6,382 nt of DNA from Clostridia bacterium (GTDB taxonomy: Bacteria > Bacillota_A > Clostridia > Christensenellales > Borkfalkiaceae): contig JAFTIK010000072.1 of the NCBI GenBank assembly GCA_017456945.1, positions 1 through 6,382 of the forward strand, written 5' to 3'. Position numbers and translations under genes: made by a program. The notes beneath the pieces were generated by a model that had not been told where the DNA came from, ran no database searches, and worked only from the letters and a program-made list of their open reading frames with translations. This document shows, one piece after another, positions 1-5,785 of the stretch. Every line of letters begins with the position of its first letter. Positions within the stretch are counted from its first letter, which is position 1.

Positions 1-823
1 CAACGCGAGTAGCAAGCACGCAGTCGAACATATCTATACCCCTGCGCACACCTTCGATAAGACAGTCGGGGCTACCAACACCCATTAGATAACGGGGAAT
101 ATGCGTTGGATAATTATCGAGCATACTATCCATAATATCGTACATTATAGGCTTTGGCTCGCCAACGGACAATCCACCGATTGCTATACCGTATTTTGCA
201 TAAGGTATGGTTTCTTTCAAACTAGTTGCCCTTAAATCCTTAAACATATTGCCTTGCACTATGGGAAACAAGGCTTGTTCGGGGTTTTTATGGTGATTAT
301 AACAACGGTCAAGCCACTTTAACGTGCGTTCCATTGCTATCTTACTTTGGGCGTAATCTGCGCCGTACGGCGAGCATTGATCGAACGCCATAATAATATC
401 CGCGCCTAGATTGTTTTCTATATCGATAGCCTTTTCGGGTGTGATAAAATGCAAACTTCCATCTACGTGCGAGTTAAAGTAAACCCCGTCGTCCTTTATC
501 TTGTTAAGTTTTGCAAGCGAAAACACTTGAAATCCACCGCTATCCGTAAGAATAGTTTTATCCCAAGCCATAAACTTATGCAATCCCCCCGCTTGGCGAA
601 CGAGTTCGTCGCCAGGGCGCATATAAAGGTGGTAGGTGTTTGCAAGAATTATTTGAGAGCCCGCTTGTTTTAAGTCGCGTGGCATAACGCCCTTGACGGT
701 TGCTTGAGTGCCGACTGCCATATAGGTAGGCGTTTCAATATCGCCGTGCGGTGTATGAAGTATGCCCGCCCTAGCCCCCGTTTTGCTATCTTGTTTTATA
801 AGTTCGTAGTAAAATTTTCCCAT
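1..823 (-). CDS. tgt: Queuine/preQ1 tRNA-guanine transglycosylase, C-terminus cut by window edge
   Basis: This enzyme swaps guanine-34 in the anticodon of tRNA-Asp, -Asn, -His and -Tyr for preQ1, the base-exchange step of bacterial queuosine synthesis. I translated it by hand: 274 codons are visible from the ATG at 823-821, opening MGKFYYELIKQDSKTGARAG, the usual family N-terminus. Visible motifs are D94-SGGFQ (substrate-binding Asp), AFDQC at 146-150, VQG at 189-191, GGLSVGE at 216-222 and MFDC at 265-268, where D267 matches the catalytic nucleophile (D264 in E. coli by family knowledge). The gene runs off the left edge, so the CxCxxC...H zinc site expected about 40 residues later is not visible; roughly 100 residues are missing. 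The start lies one base after the queA stop and has no clear Shine-Dalgarno, which suggests translational coupling. The identity is secure. Confidence 0.97.
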   Translation of the reverse strand, partial: MGKFYYELIKQDSKTGARAGILHTPHGDIETPTYMAVGTQATVKGVMPRDLKQAGSQIILANTYHLYMRPGDELVRQAGGLHKFMAWDKTILTDSGGFQVFSLAKLNKIKDDGVYFNSHVDGSLHFITPEKAIDIENNLGADIIMAFDQCSPYGADYAQSKIAMERTLKWLDRCYNHHKNPEQALFPIVQGNMFKDLRATSLKETIPYAKYGIAIGGLSVGEPKPIMYDIMDSMLDNYPTHIPRYLMGVGSPDCLIEGVRRGIDMFDCVLATRV

Positions 824-824
824 A

Positions 825-1847
825 TTATTCTATAAACATTGCATCGCCGAACGAAAAGAAACGATATTTTTCTTTAACGGCAATATTATAAAGTTCCAAA
901 ATCTTTTCTCTAGTAGAGAGCGCTGAAACCAACATGATAAGAGTAGATTTGGGCAAGTGAAAGTTCGTTATTAGCCCGTTAACGCACTTGAATTTATACG
1001 ACGGATAAATAAATATTTCAGTGTTAGCCTTTACGGGCTTAACCAAACCGTTCTCGTCAGAAGCGCTTTCTAACGTTCTAACGCTAGTCGTGCCGACGGC
1101 GATTATTCTGCGCCCTTCTCGCTTTGCGCGATTGATTTTCTCGGCGTTTTCTTCATCTATCTCGTAATATTCCGAGTGCATATGGTGGGATAAAATATCT
1201 TCGGTTTTAACTGGTCTAAAAGTGCCTAGCCCCACGTGTAAAAGCACGTCGGCTATCTCTACGCCCATATCGGTAAGTTCTTTTATAAGTTCATCAGTAA
1301 AGTGCAAGCCTGCGGTCGGCGCGGCGGCAGAGCCATCTACTTTGGCGTAAACCGTTTGATAACGCTCTTTATCTTTTAACTTTTCAGTTATATACGGGGG
1401 CAACGGCATTTCGCCAAGTTCGGAAATAATATCTTCAAACACCCCGTCGTAAATAAATTTTACTCGCCTACTTCCCGATTCTTCTATAGTGGATAAAACC
1501 TGCATAGAAAGTTTATCCGAAAGGGTTAATAAGGTGTTAGGCTTGGCTTTTTTACCCGGCTTAACTAAAACTTCCCACTCGTTAAGGTTAAACCTTTTAA
1601 GTAAAAGCACTTCCACCTTTCCGCCGTGCTCGGTATGCGCAAACATACGTGCGGGCAAAACACGGGTATTGTTTCTAACGAGCAAATCCCCCCTTTTTAG
1701 ATATTTTTTAATATCGTAAAAATGCTCGTGGTAAATTTTATCTTCTTCACGATTAAAAACCAAAAGCCTAGAAGAATCCCTAGGGTAAACGGGCGTTTGG
1801 GCTATAAGTTCTTCGGGAAGATAGTAATCAAAATCACTTGTTTTCAT
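825..1847 (-). CDS. queA: S-adenosylmethionine:tRNA ribosyltransferase-isomerase
   Basis: QueA transfers and isomerises the ribosyl part of S-adenosylmethionine onto preQ1-modified tRNA to give epoxyqueuosine, the step after Tgt, whose gene follows one base downstream. The 340-residue product is full length for the family. Family signatures run in order: [10 protein letters not shown] (21-30), [15 protein letters not shown] (53-67), GEMPLPPYI (145-153), YQTVYA (163-168), [12 protein letters not shown] (173-184), [10 protein letters not shown] (204-213), [10 protein letters not shown] (221-230), [10 protein letters not shown] (252-261), FIYPSYKFK (279-287), [12 protein letters not shown] (292-303) and [13 protein letters not shown] at the end. 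The ATG overlaps the last 14 bases of ruvB in another frame, and the sequence upstream shows no Shine-Dalgarno, so reinitiation by ribosomes finishing ruvB is likely. It presumably acts in the cytoplasm on tRNA. Nothing suggests damage. Confidence 0.98.
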   Translation of the reverse strand: MKTSDFDYYLPEELIAQTPVYPRDSSRLLVFNREEDKIYHEHFYDIKKYLKRGDLLVRNNTRVLPARMFAHTEHGGKVEVLLLKRFNLNEWEVLVKPGKKAKPNTLLTLSDKLSMQVLSTIEESGSRRVKFIYDGVFEDIISELGEMPLPPYITEKLKDKERYQTVYAKVDGSAAAPTAGLHFTDELIKELTDMGVEIADVLLHVGLGTFRPVKTEDILSHHMHSEYYEIDEENAEKINRAKREGRRIIAVGTTSVRTLESASDENGLVKPVKANTEIFIYPSYKFKCVNGLITNFHLPKSTLIMLVSALSTREKILELYNIAVKEKYRFFSFGDAMFIE

Positions 1848-2880
1848 CTGTATCGTAAATAGCGTATTGTTTTTCTTTGTCCTTAGGCATTTTAAGCCCT
1901 ACGTGGTCGTAACCTGCTTTAAGTAGCACCCTACCCCTTGGCGTGCGCGCGATAAACCCTAGTTGTAATAAATACGGCTCGTAAACGTCTTCTATAGTGT
2001 TAGCGTCTTCGTTAATGGTTGCGGCAAGCGTATCTAGTCCGCAAGGTCCACCGCCAAACTTTTCAGCCATACTCTTTAACATATTAACGTCAACGGCGTC
2101 AAGCCCGAGTTCGTCTATTTCCATCATTTTAAGCGCAGACTGCGCGTCGGAAAGCAAAACTGTATCGTGCCCCTTAACCATTGCGAAGTCACGAACGCGA
2201 CGGAGCAATCTATTCGCTATACGGGGCGTTCCACGACTGCGCTTTCCTATTTCCCTAGCCGCGTCTTTTTCTATACTTATAGAAAGCATAGTCGCCGCCC
2301 GTTCAACTATTTCGGTTAGTTGGTCTTCAGAATAGTTTTCCAGCCTACAAATAAGCCCAAACCTATCTCTCAACGGAGAAGAAAGCATACCCGCCTTGGT
2401 AGTTGCGCCGATAAGAGTAAACTTTGAAAGGGGTATCTGAACGTTCTGCGCCGACGGGCCTTTACCGAGAATAAAATCTAAAAAATAGTCTTCCATTGCG
2501 GGATAGAGTATTTCTTCTACGTTACGGTTTAAGCGGTGAATTTCGTCTATAAACAAAACGTCTCCATCGTTAAGGTTGGTAAGTATCGCGGCAAGGTCGC
2601 CTTGGTGGGCTATTGCAGGACCGCTAGTAACCTTAATCTGCGTGCCGAGTTCGGACGCTATAATATGCGCGAGCGTGGTTTTACCAAGCCCGGGCGGACC
2701 GTATAAAAGCACGTGGTCGAGCGCGTCCTTTCTCATCTTTGCCGAAGCCATTGCAACGGCAAGATTGTCTTTTATTTTTTCTTGCCCAACGTAACCTTCC
2801 ATTGACCGTGGACGGAGTATATTTTCTACGTCTTGCTCGGTATCGTTAACCGTGCTAGTAACGAGTCTTTCGTCTTCCAT
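1834..2880 (-). CDS. ruvB: Holliday junction branch-migration ATPase RuvB
   Basis: RuvB is the hexameric AAA+ motor that, docked on RuvA, pumps DNA through Holliday junctions. The 348-residue product has the full architecture. The N-terminal [13 protein letters not shown] (21-33) is followed by Walker [10 protein letters not shown] (61-69), Walker B LFIDEIHR (109-116) and the beta-hairpin region that contacts RuvA (about 130-150). Then come sensor 1 GATT (158-161), the RDRFG arginine-finger segment (171-175), the sensor 2 segment [16 protein letters not shown] (216-231) and the winged-helix domain with [13 protein letters not shown] (277-289) and [18 protein letters not shown] (300-317). It starts 9 bases after the ruvA stop, behind an AGGA motif. 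Its last 14 bases carry the queA start. All ATPase residues I could check are intact. Confidence 0.99.
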   Translation of the reverse strand: MEDERLVTSTVNDTEQDVENILRPRSMEGYVGQEKIKDNLAVAMASAKMRKDALDHVLLYGPPGLGKTTLAHIIASELGTQIKVTSGPAIAHQGDLAAILTNLNDGDVLFIDEIHRLNRNVEEILYPAMEDYFLDFILGKGPSAQNVQIPLSKFTLIGATTKAGMLSSPLRDRFGLICRLENYSEDQLTEIVERAATMLSISIEKDAAREIGKRSRGTPRIANRLLRRVRDFAMVKGHDTVLLSDAQSALKMMEIDELGLDAVDVNMLKSMAEKFGGGPCGLDTLAATINEDANTIEDVYEPYLLQLGFIARTPRGRVLLKAGYDHVGLKMPKDKEKQYAIYDTDENK

Positions 2881-2887
2881 AATCTTA

Positions 2888-2891
2888 TCCT
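2888..2891 (-). promoter_or_regulatory. Shine-Dalgarno (AGGA) for ruvB
   Basis: AGGA on the minus strand ends 7 bases before the ruvB ATG and overlaps the ruvA TAG stop codon (2892-2890). This fixes the ruvB start and indicates coupling of ruvB translation to the end of ruvA. Confidence 0.7.
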
Positions 2892-3498
2892 ACTTTATAT
2901 TCTTTAAGCAGTACGCGATAAGCGCCTGTACCCCTTGAACGTTTTCCGTTCTTGCCTTGCCGAGAACGGCTACGCACTCTTGCTTTGTAAAGCCCAAACC
3001 CGTAAGCGCAAGCATAACGTCTTGACTTTCCTTATCCGAAAGGTCGATTTCTTGTTCTTTGTTATCTTTCTTTTTGGATTTTTCCGCGTCTTTAAGTTCT
3101 TCACCCATCTTTTCGCGAAGTTCAACGATAATCATTTCGGCTTTCTTTTTGCCAAGCCCCTTGACCTGAGAAAGCCCCTTTATATCGCTAGTTGCTATCT
3201 TTACGGCAAGTTCTTGCAAACTCATATTAGAAAGCACGGTCATACCCATCTTTGGGCCTATACCCGAAACGGTTATGAGTTTAAGAAACATCTTCTTTTC
3301 TTCCATACTCTTAAACCCAAAAAGACTAATATCGTCTTCACGAACCGCCATATAAGTATAAACAGCCCCGCCCCCGTCACGCAAAATGTCTTTATAGGCT
3401 TCGGCAGACGGGATAAGCGAAAAGCCCACCCCGTTATTTTCAAGTATAATTTCACCGCCTTGGTCGGCAATGAGTTTACCTTTAACGTATCCTATCAT
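2890..3498 (-). CDS. ruvA: Holliday junction DNA-binding subunit RuvA
   Basis: RuvA tetramers hold the four-way junction open and recruit RuvB. The 202-residue product has the usual length and three domains. The OB-fold (1 to about 64) begins MIGYVKGKL and carries the acidic pin E54-D55-D56, matching E55/D56 of E. coli RuvA, which keeps the junction strands apart. The second domain has two helix-hairpin-helix motifs, VSGIGPKMG (77-85) and VKGLGKKKAEMIIVEL (112-127). A charged Lys-rich linker (about 135-155) leads to the RuvB-binding domain III (about 156-202; ALTGLGF at 164-170). It starts 8 bases after the ruvC stop behind a strong Shine-Dalgarno. An antisense frame stays open across most of the gene; I regard that as a composition effect. 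Confidence 0.98.
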   Translation of the reverse strand: MIGYVKGKLIADQGGEIILENNGVGFSLIPSAEAYKDILRDGGGAVYTYMAVREDDISLFGFKSMEEKKMFLKLITVSGIGPKMGMTVLSNMSLQELAVKIATSDIKGLSQVKGLGKKKAEMIIVELREKMGEELKDAEKSKKKDNKEQEIDLSDKESQDVMLALTGLGFTKQECVAVLGKARTENVQGVQALIAYCLKNIK

Positions 3499-3500
3499 AA

Positions 3501-3508
3501 TCTCTCCT
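3501..3508 (-). promoter_or_regulatory. Shine-Dalgarno (AGGAGAGA) for ruvA
   Basis: AGGAGAGA on the minus strand, with the AGGAG core at 3508-3504, lies 5 bases before the ruvA ATG. It begins inside the ruvC TAG stop (3509-3507). It is the best ribosome-binding site in the ruv operon and contrasts with the absent or badly placed ones of ruvC, queA and tgt. Confidence 0.8.
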
Positions 3509-4001
3509 AAATTCTAAACAAGTTGCCAAACCTATTGGTTTGAGCGTGAGTTAGCGCAACGGCTAGCGCGTCAGCCGCGTCGTCGGGCTTAGGAACGGCT
3601 TTCAAGTTAAGAAAGGTTTTCACCATTGCTTGTATCTGTTTCTTTTCCGCCCTGCCGTACCCCGTAAGCGCTTGCTTTATCTGCAAAGGCGTGTATTCAA
3701 ATATCTTACCACACTCTTTAACGCAAGTTAGCAAAACCACACCCCTTGCGTGCGCAACGTTAATACCCGTGGTAACGTTCTTTGCGAAGAATAGTTCTTC
3801 AATAGCGATTTCATCAGGCTTATATTTAGCGATAATCTGCTTAACCCCTTCTTCTATCATGCAAAGACGAACGGCAAGGTTTTCATCTTTCGGCGTGGAA
3901 ACTATGCCGTAATCGAGCATTTCGGGTTTGCCCCGTTGTTCTTTTTTAATAACCCCGTAACCAAGCGTTGCTAGGCCAGGGTCAAAACCTACAATAATCA
4001 T
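3507..4001 (-). CDS. ruvC: Crossover junction endodeoxyribonuclease RuvC
   Basis: RuvC cuts Holliday junctions symmetrically, completing recombinational repair with RuvAB, encoded directly downstream. The 164-residue product is normal for the family. The RNase H-like metal-binding residues are all present: D7 in GFDPGLATLGYG (5-16), E68 in IAIEELFFAKN (65-75), and D141 and D144 in PDDAADALAVALTH (139-152). These correspond to E. coli D7, E66, D138 and D141. The NVAHARGV segment (81-88) and YGRAEKKQIQ (115-124) are also typical. The ATG at 4001-3999 is the only plausible start, because strand 1 with catalytic D7 begins at once and the next Met is residue 28. The only purine-rich stretch upstream, AAAAGGG, ends one base before the ATG, too close for a normal Shine-Dalgarno; a promoter lies immediately upstream. 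Confidence 0.98.
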   Translation of the reverse strand: MIIVGFDPGLATLGYGVIKKEQRGKPEMLDYGIVSTPKDENLAVRLCMIEEGVKQIIAKYKPDEIAIEELFFAKNVTTGINVAHARGVVLLTCVKECGKIFEYTPLQIKQALTGYGRAEKKQIQAMVKTFLNLKAVPKPDDAADALAVALTHAQTNRFGNLFRI

Positions 4002-4009
4002 ACCCTTTT

Positions 4010-4038
4010 ATTGTACTGTAATTTGCTTAAAAAGTCAA
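4010..4038 (-). promoter_or_regulatory. Sigma-A-type promoter for ruvC-ruvA-ruvB-queA-tgt
   Basis: On the minus strand, TTGACT (4038-4033) and TACAAT (4015-4010) are separated by exactly 17 bases; each hexamer differs from consensus at one position. It lies between the protease gene's terminator and ruvC. A start point 6-8 bases past the -10 box would fall at about 4004-4002, leaving at most about three untranslated bases before the ruvC ATG at 4001. I see no LexA-type operator over it, though I know operators of this group less well. Confidence 0.8.
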
Positions 4039-4049
4039 TGAAAAGTTAT

Positions 4050-4095
4050 AAAATAAAAGCGCAAGCCGTTGAACCTTAAAGCCCTTGGCTTGCGC
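4050..4095 (-). terminator. Intrinsic terminator of the HtrA-like protease gene
   Basis: On the minus strand, GCGCAAGCC (4095-4087) and GGCTTGCGC (4067-4059) form a perfect 9-bp GC-rich stem, followed directly by TTTTATTTT (4058-4050). It begins 18 bases after the protease stop codon. The 19-base loop contains a second AAGCC-complementary GGCTT, so a shorter alternative hairpin (AAGCC-AAG-GGCTT, about 4091-4079) could compete with the full stem. It separates protease transcription from the ruvC promoter, which starts about 20 bases further on. Confidence 0.88.
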
Positions 4096-4113
4096 CTAAT
4101 CTATTTTTCCTTT

Positions 4114-5442
4114 TTAGCAGAGATGTTCAAACCCACTTTGAACTGAATTATACAAAGAAGTTGGGTAATAACCCGTATCTGCAAAGATATATTGAACGGC
4201 TTCAAACTCTAAATCGATAACGCTAGTTTGTTCGCCAACCGTCCTTTCAACGCGAAGATAAAACTTATCACCACCGCGAAGACTACCTATTATCGTAGAG
4301 AGCGCGGAATTTTCGGTTACGTCTGCAGAAGTATCTAAACCTTCAATCGTGGTGGAAATACGCTTAACCACGTCGCCTGCAAGAATACCAACTTGGTTTG
4401 CTATGCTACCTTCGGTTACAGCCGTTACGGTTACCGTTTTCTTTTCGGGGTCGGTTACTACCGTAAAGCCAAACTGACAAATTCTGTGCGAAAGATAGCC
4501 GTAGTTGTTTGCAGTAGCCGTTGCCAAAAGTTGTTTTGCCACGTTGATAAAACCGTTGTCTTTAACCCCTTGGCTTTCATCTACCACGAAAGGTATTGCG
4601 TAGTTAAGCCCGCTATACTCGTCGCTACCACCGTTGGTAATACCTATAAGTTCGCCGTACATATTAAAGAGCGCGCCACCCGAACTGCCGTGGTAAATAT
4701 CCACGTTAATCTGCATAAGGGTCATATCGCCAACGCCTGTAATAGAAGTTTCTCTGTTAAGATAACTTATAGTGCCCACCGAAACCGTTCCGGGAAGTCC
4801 ACCCGTAGGGTTGCCGATTGCTATTACGTCTTCTGCAACCTTTGGCGAATAACTATCTATAGGGAAATACGCCTTTTTAATTTGGGACGGTGATACGTTA
4901 GAGCCTGCAATGCTGAGTTTAAGAACTGCAACGTCGGATTTTTGGTCGCCACCGACTAGCGTTACTTGGTCGCCTGCAACCTTAGTTCCTATATGCCCTG
5001 TAAATGCAAAGTCGTAATCGTAATCGCTTTCGTTAGGATTATCGTTTTCCAAATCGGGAACGAACAAGGTTATTTCCCCACCACCGTCTATAACGTGATG
5101 ACAAGTAAGAACGTAGAAGGTGCTACCACTATCCGAAACTACGCCTTGGTCGTCCGTTTTATTCATACCAACTATTACGCCCGAGCCGTAACTAGTGCCA
5201 CTAGAGTTTTTCATCATTATAGCAACTACCGAACGGCGCACGTCTTCAACGAGCGCGGTTTTTTCAAGAACGGGTCTACCTTCGGGCTTGGTATCGGTAA
5301 CTACGTTTTGGCTTTTAGCCGCAGAATCGGGTAAATTTGCAATATCGCCCCTATCTATATTAAACAAGAAACAACCCGAAAGCCCTACGCAAAGCGCAAG
5401 CATAAGTATTGCCGAAGTTATTTTTATTAAAAATTTTTTCAT
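4114..5442 (-). CDS. HtrA/DegP-like (S1C) trypsin-fold serine protease, predicted lipoprotein with PDZ domain
   Basis: This is a predicted extracytoplasmic serine protease of 442 residues, probably in envelope protein quality control; the substrate is unknown. Residues 1-24 form a lipoprotein signal: MKK, a hydrophobic core and lipobox LSGC with C24 as the lipidation site. A spacer (about 25-62) precedes the trypsin-fold domain (about 63-290). The inferred triad is H116 in LTCHHVIDGG (112-121), D170 in KSDVAVLKL (168-176) and S254 in HGSSGGALFN (251-260), with IGNPTGG at 209-215. His-to-Asp spacing is 54 residues against about 30 in DegP, and the extra sequence includes an Asp/Asn-rich acidic stretch (about 130-145). 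A PDZ-like domain follows (about 320-415), with QFGF (323-326) as probable peptide-binding loop and GSIANQVGILAGDVV (345-359). The start is supported by AAAGGGGG five bases upstream. It has its own promoter and terminator, so appears monocistronic. Membership of the HtrA group is clear; equivalence to a named HtrA/HtrB/DegP is not. Confidence 0.9.
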   Translation of the reverse strand: MKKFLIKITSAILMLALCVGLSGCFLFNIDRGDIANLPDSAAKSQNVVTDTKPEGRPVLEKTALVEDVRRSVVAIMMKNSSGTSYGSGVIVGMNKTDDQGVVSDSGSTFYVLTCHHVIDGGGEITLFVPDLENDNPNESDYDYDFAFTGHIGTKVAGDQVTLVGGDQKSDVAVLKLSIAGSNVSPSQIKKAYFPIDSYSPKVAEDVIAIGNPTGGLPGTVSVGTISYLNRETSITGVGDMTLMQINVDIYHGSSGGALFNMYGELIGITNGGSDEYSGLNYAIPFVVDESQGVKDNGFINVAKQLLATATANNYGYLSHRICQFGFTVVTDPEKKTVTVTAVTEGSIANQVGILAGDVVKRISTTIEGLDTSADVTENSALSTIIGSLRGGDKFYLRVERTVGEQTSVIDLEFEAVQYIFADTGYYPTSLYNSVQSGFEHLC

Positions 5443-5447
5443 AGAAA

Positions 5448-5455
5448 CCCCCTTT
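5448..5455 (-). promoter_or_regulatory. Shine-Dalgarno (AAAGGGGG) for the protease gene
   Basis: AAAGGGGG on the minus strand lies 5 bases before the protease ATG and supports that start, which also places the signal peptide at the N-terminus. Confidence 0.65.
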
Positions 5456-5470
5456 ATAAAGGATACATAT

Positions 5471-5523
5471 ATTTTAACACATTTTTCTTAAAAAGCGCTT
5501 AAAAATTTCAAAAAAATTTTCAA
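5471..5523 (-). promoter_or_regulatory. Probable extended -10 promoter with A-tract upstream element for the protease gene
   Basis: TGTTAAAAT on the minus strand (5479-5471) is an extended -10 element (TGn plus TAAAAT, one mismatch to TATAAT). It would start transcription near 5464 and give a leader of about 21 bases containing the Shine-Dalgarno. No good -35 hexamer lies 17 bases upstream; that spot holds the palindrome AAGCGCTT (5493-5500). Further upstream, A-tracts begin at 5490, 5501 and 5511 on the plus strand, about one helical turn apart. The near-repeat AAAAATTTCAA / AAAAATTTTCAA (5501-5523) falls where an UP element would sit (about -38 to -59). Assignment is from sequence pattern only. 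Confidence 0.45.
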
Positions 5524-5585
5524 CTATATTTTATTATTCGTATATTAAACAATCTTTAGTCTTATTTTATTGCAAAAACTCGTTT

Positions 5586-5620
5586 AAAAAGCAAAAAGGC
5601 GAATAAAATTCACGCCTTTT
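5586..5620 (-). terminator. Intrinsic-terminator-like hairpin (third in the post-yebC array)
   Basis: On the minus strand, AAAAGGCG (5620-5613) pairs with CGCCTTTT (5601-5594) around an 11-base loop, and the stem runs into TTTTTGCTTTTT. The orientation suits RNA coming from yebC or from a transcript starting inside the intergenic region. The left arm overlaps one of two TTCACGCC copies (5609-5616 and 5619-5626 on the plus strand) spaced exactly 10 bases apart. It is either a backup terminator for yebC or the end of a separate small RNA. Confidence 0.65.
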
Positions 5621-5650
5621 CACGCCCAAAAATCCGTCGGGTACTAATCA

Positions 5651-5697
5651 ATAATTACCGCCCAACCGTTTTCGGTATATTCAACGGCGGTAATTAT
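5651..5697. repeat. Perfect 12-bp inverted repeat with nested hairpin
   Basis: ATAATTACCGCC (5651-5662) and GGCGGTAATTAT (5686-5697) are exact reverse complements around a 23-base spacer. The spacer holds a second small hairpin, ACCG-TTTT-CGGT (5665-5676). Neither side is followed by a T-run, so this stem is not itself a terminator. It could be a structured RNA element, a protein-binding palindrome or a small palindromic repeat unit. Function is unknown. Confidence 0.75.
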
Positions 5698-5712
5698 CGG
5701 CAAATCGCTAAT

Positions 5713-5767
5713 AAAAAAATTTACCTTACCCCCGACAAAATAAAGTATCGGCAAATAAGGTAAATTT
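5713..5767 (-). terminator. Probable intrinsic terminator of yebC
   Basis: On the minus strand, AAATTTACCTTA (5767-5756) and TAAGGTAAATTT (5728-5717) form a perfect 12-bp stem followed by further T residues, giving a run of seven T in all (5719-5713). It begins 18 bases after the yebC stop. Two features are atypical: the stem is AT-rich, and the loop is long (27 bases) with an inner CCGA/TCGG pairing (5751-5748 with 5735-5732). Position and T-run favour a terminator; the AT-rich stem suggests it may be leaky, which would explain the additional hairpin downstream. Confidence 0.65.
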
Positions 5768-5785
5768 ATTCGTTAATATTAAAAA

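Noticed and set aside
449..673. A plus-strand open frame of 74 codons near the left end
   Set aside because: It is antisense to tgt, whose minus-strand reading frame is continuous and full of family motifs through this stretch.
2040..2060. Possible damage in the RuvB GGGPxGLDTLA motif (Cys at residue 280)
   Set aside because: That position is variable in the family (often Val) and the rest of the motif is intact.
2935..3510. A plus-strand open frame of 191 codons antisense to ruvA
   Set aside because: It lies almost wholly opposite the well-supported ruvA gene, its product is rich in Phe, Lys and Arg with no recognisable motif, and it matches what the complement of ruvA codons would give.
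4002..4113. SOS (LexA-type) operator at the ruv promoter
   Set aside because: No CGAAC-N4-GTTCG or close variant is visible around the promoter; the only inverted repeat in this gap is the terminator stem.
4393..5334. Two long plus-strand open frames (166 and 122 codons) antisense to the protease gene
   Set aside because: Both sit inside a gene with intact catalytic motifs, show no recognisable domain, and are explained by scarcity of stop complements in the sense codons.
5651..5767. CRISPR array or tRNA gene in the hairpin-rich intergenic region
   Set aside because: There are only two unrelated inverted repeats with no regular direct-repeat/spacer pattern, and no cloverleaf with a T-arm GTTCRA-type motif can be drawn.
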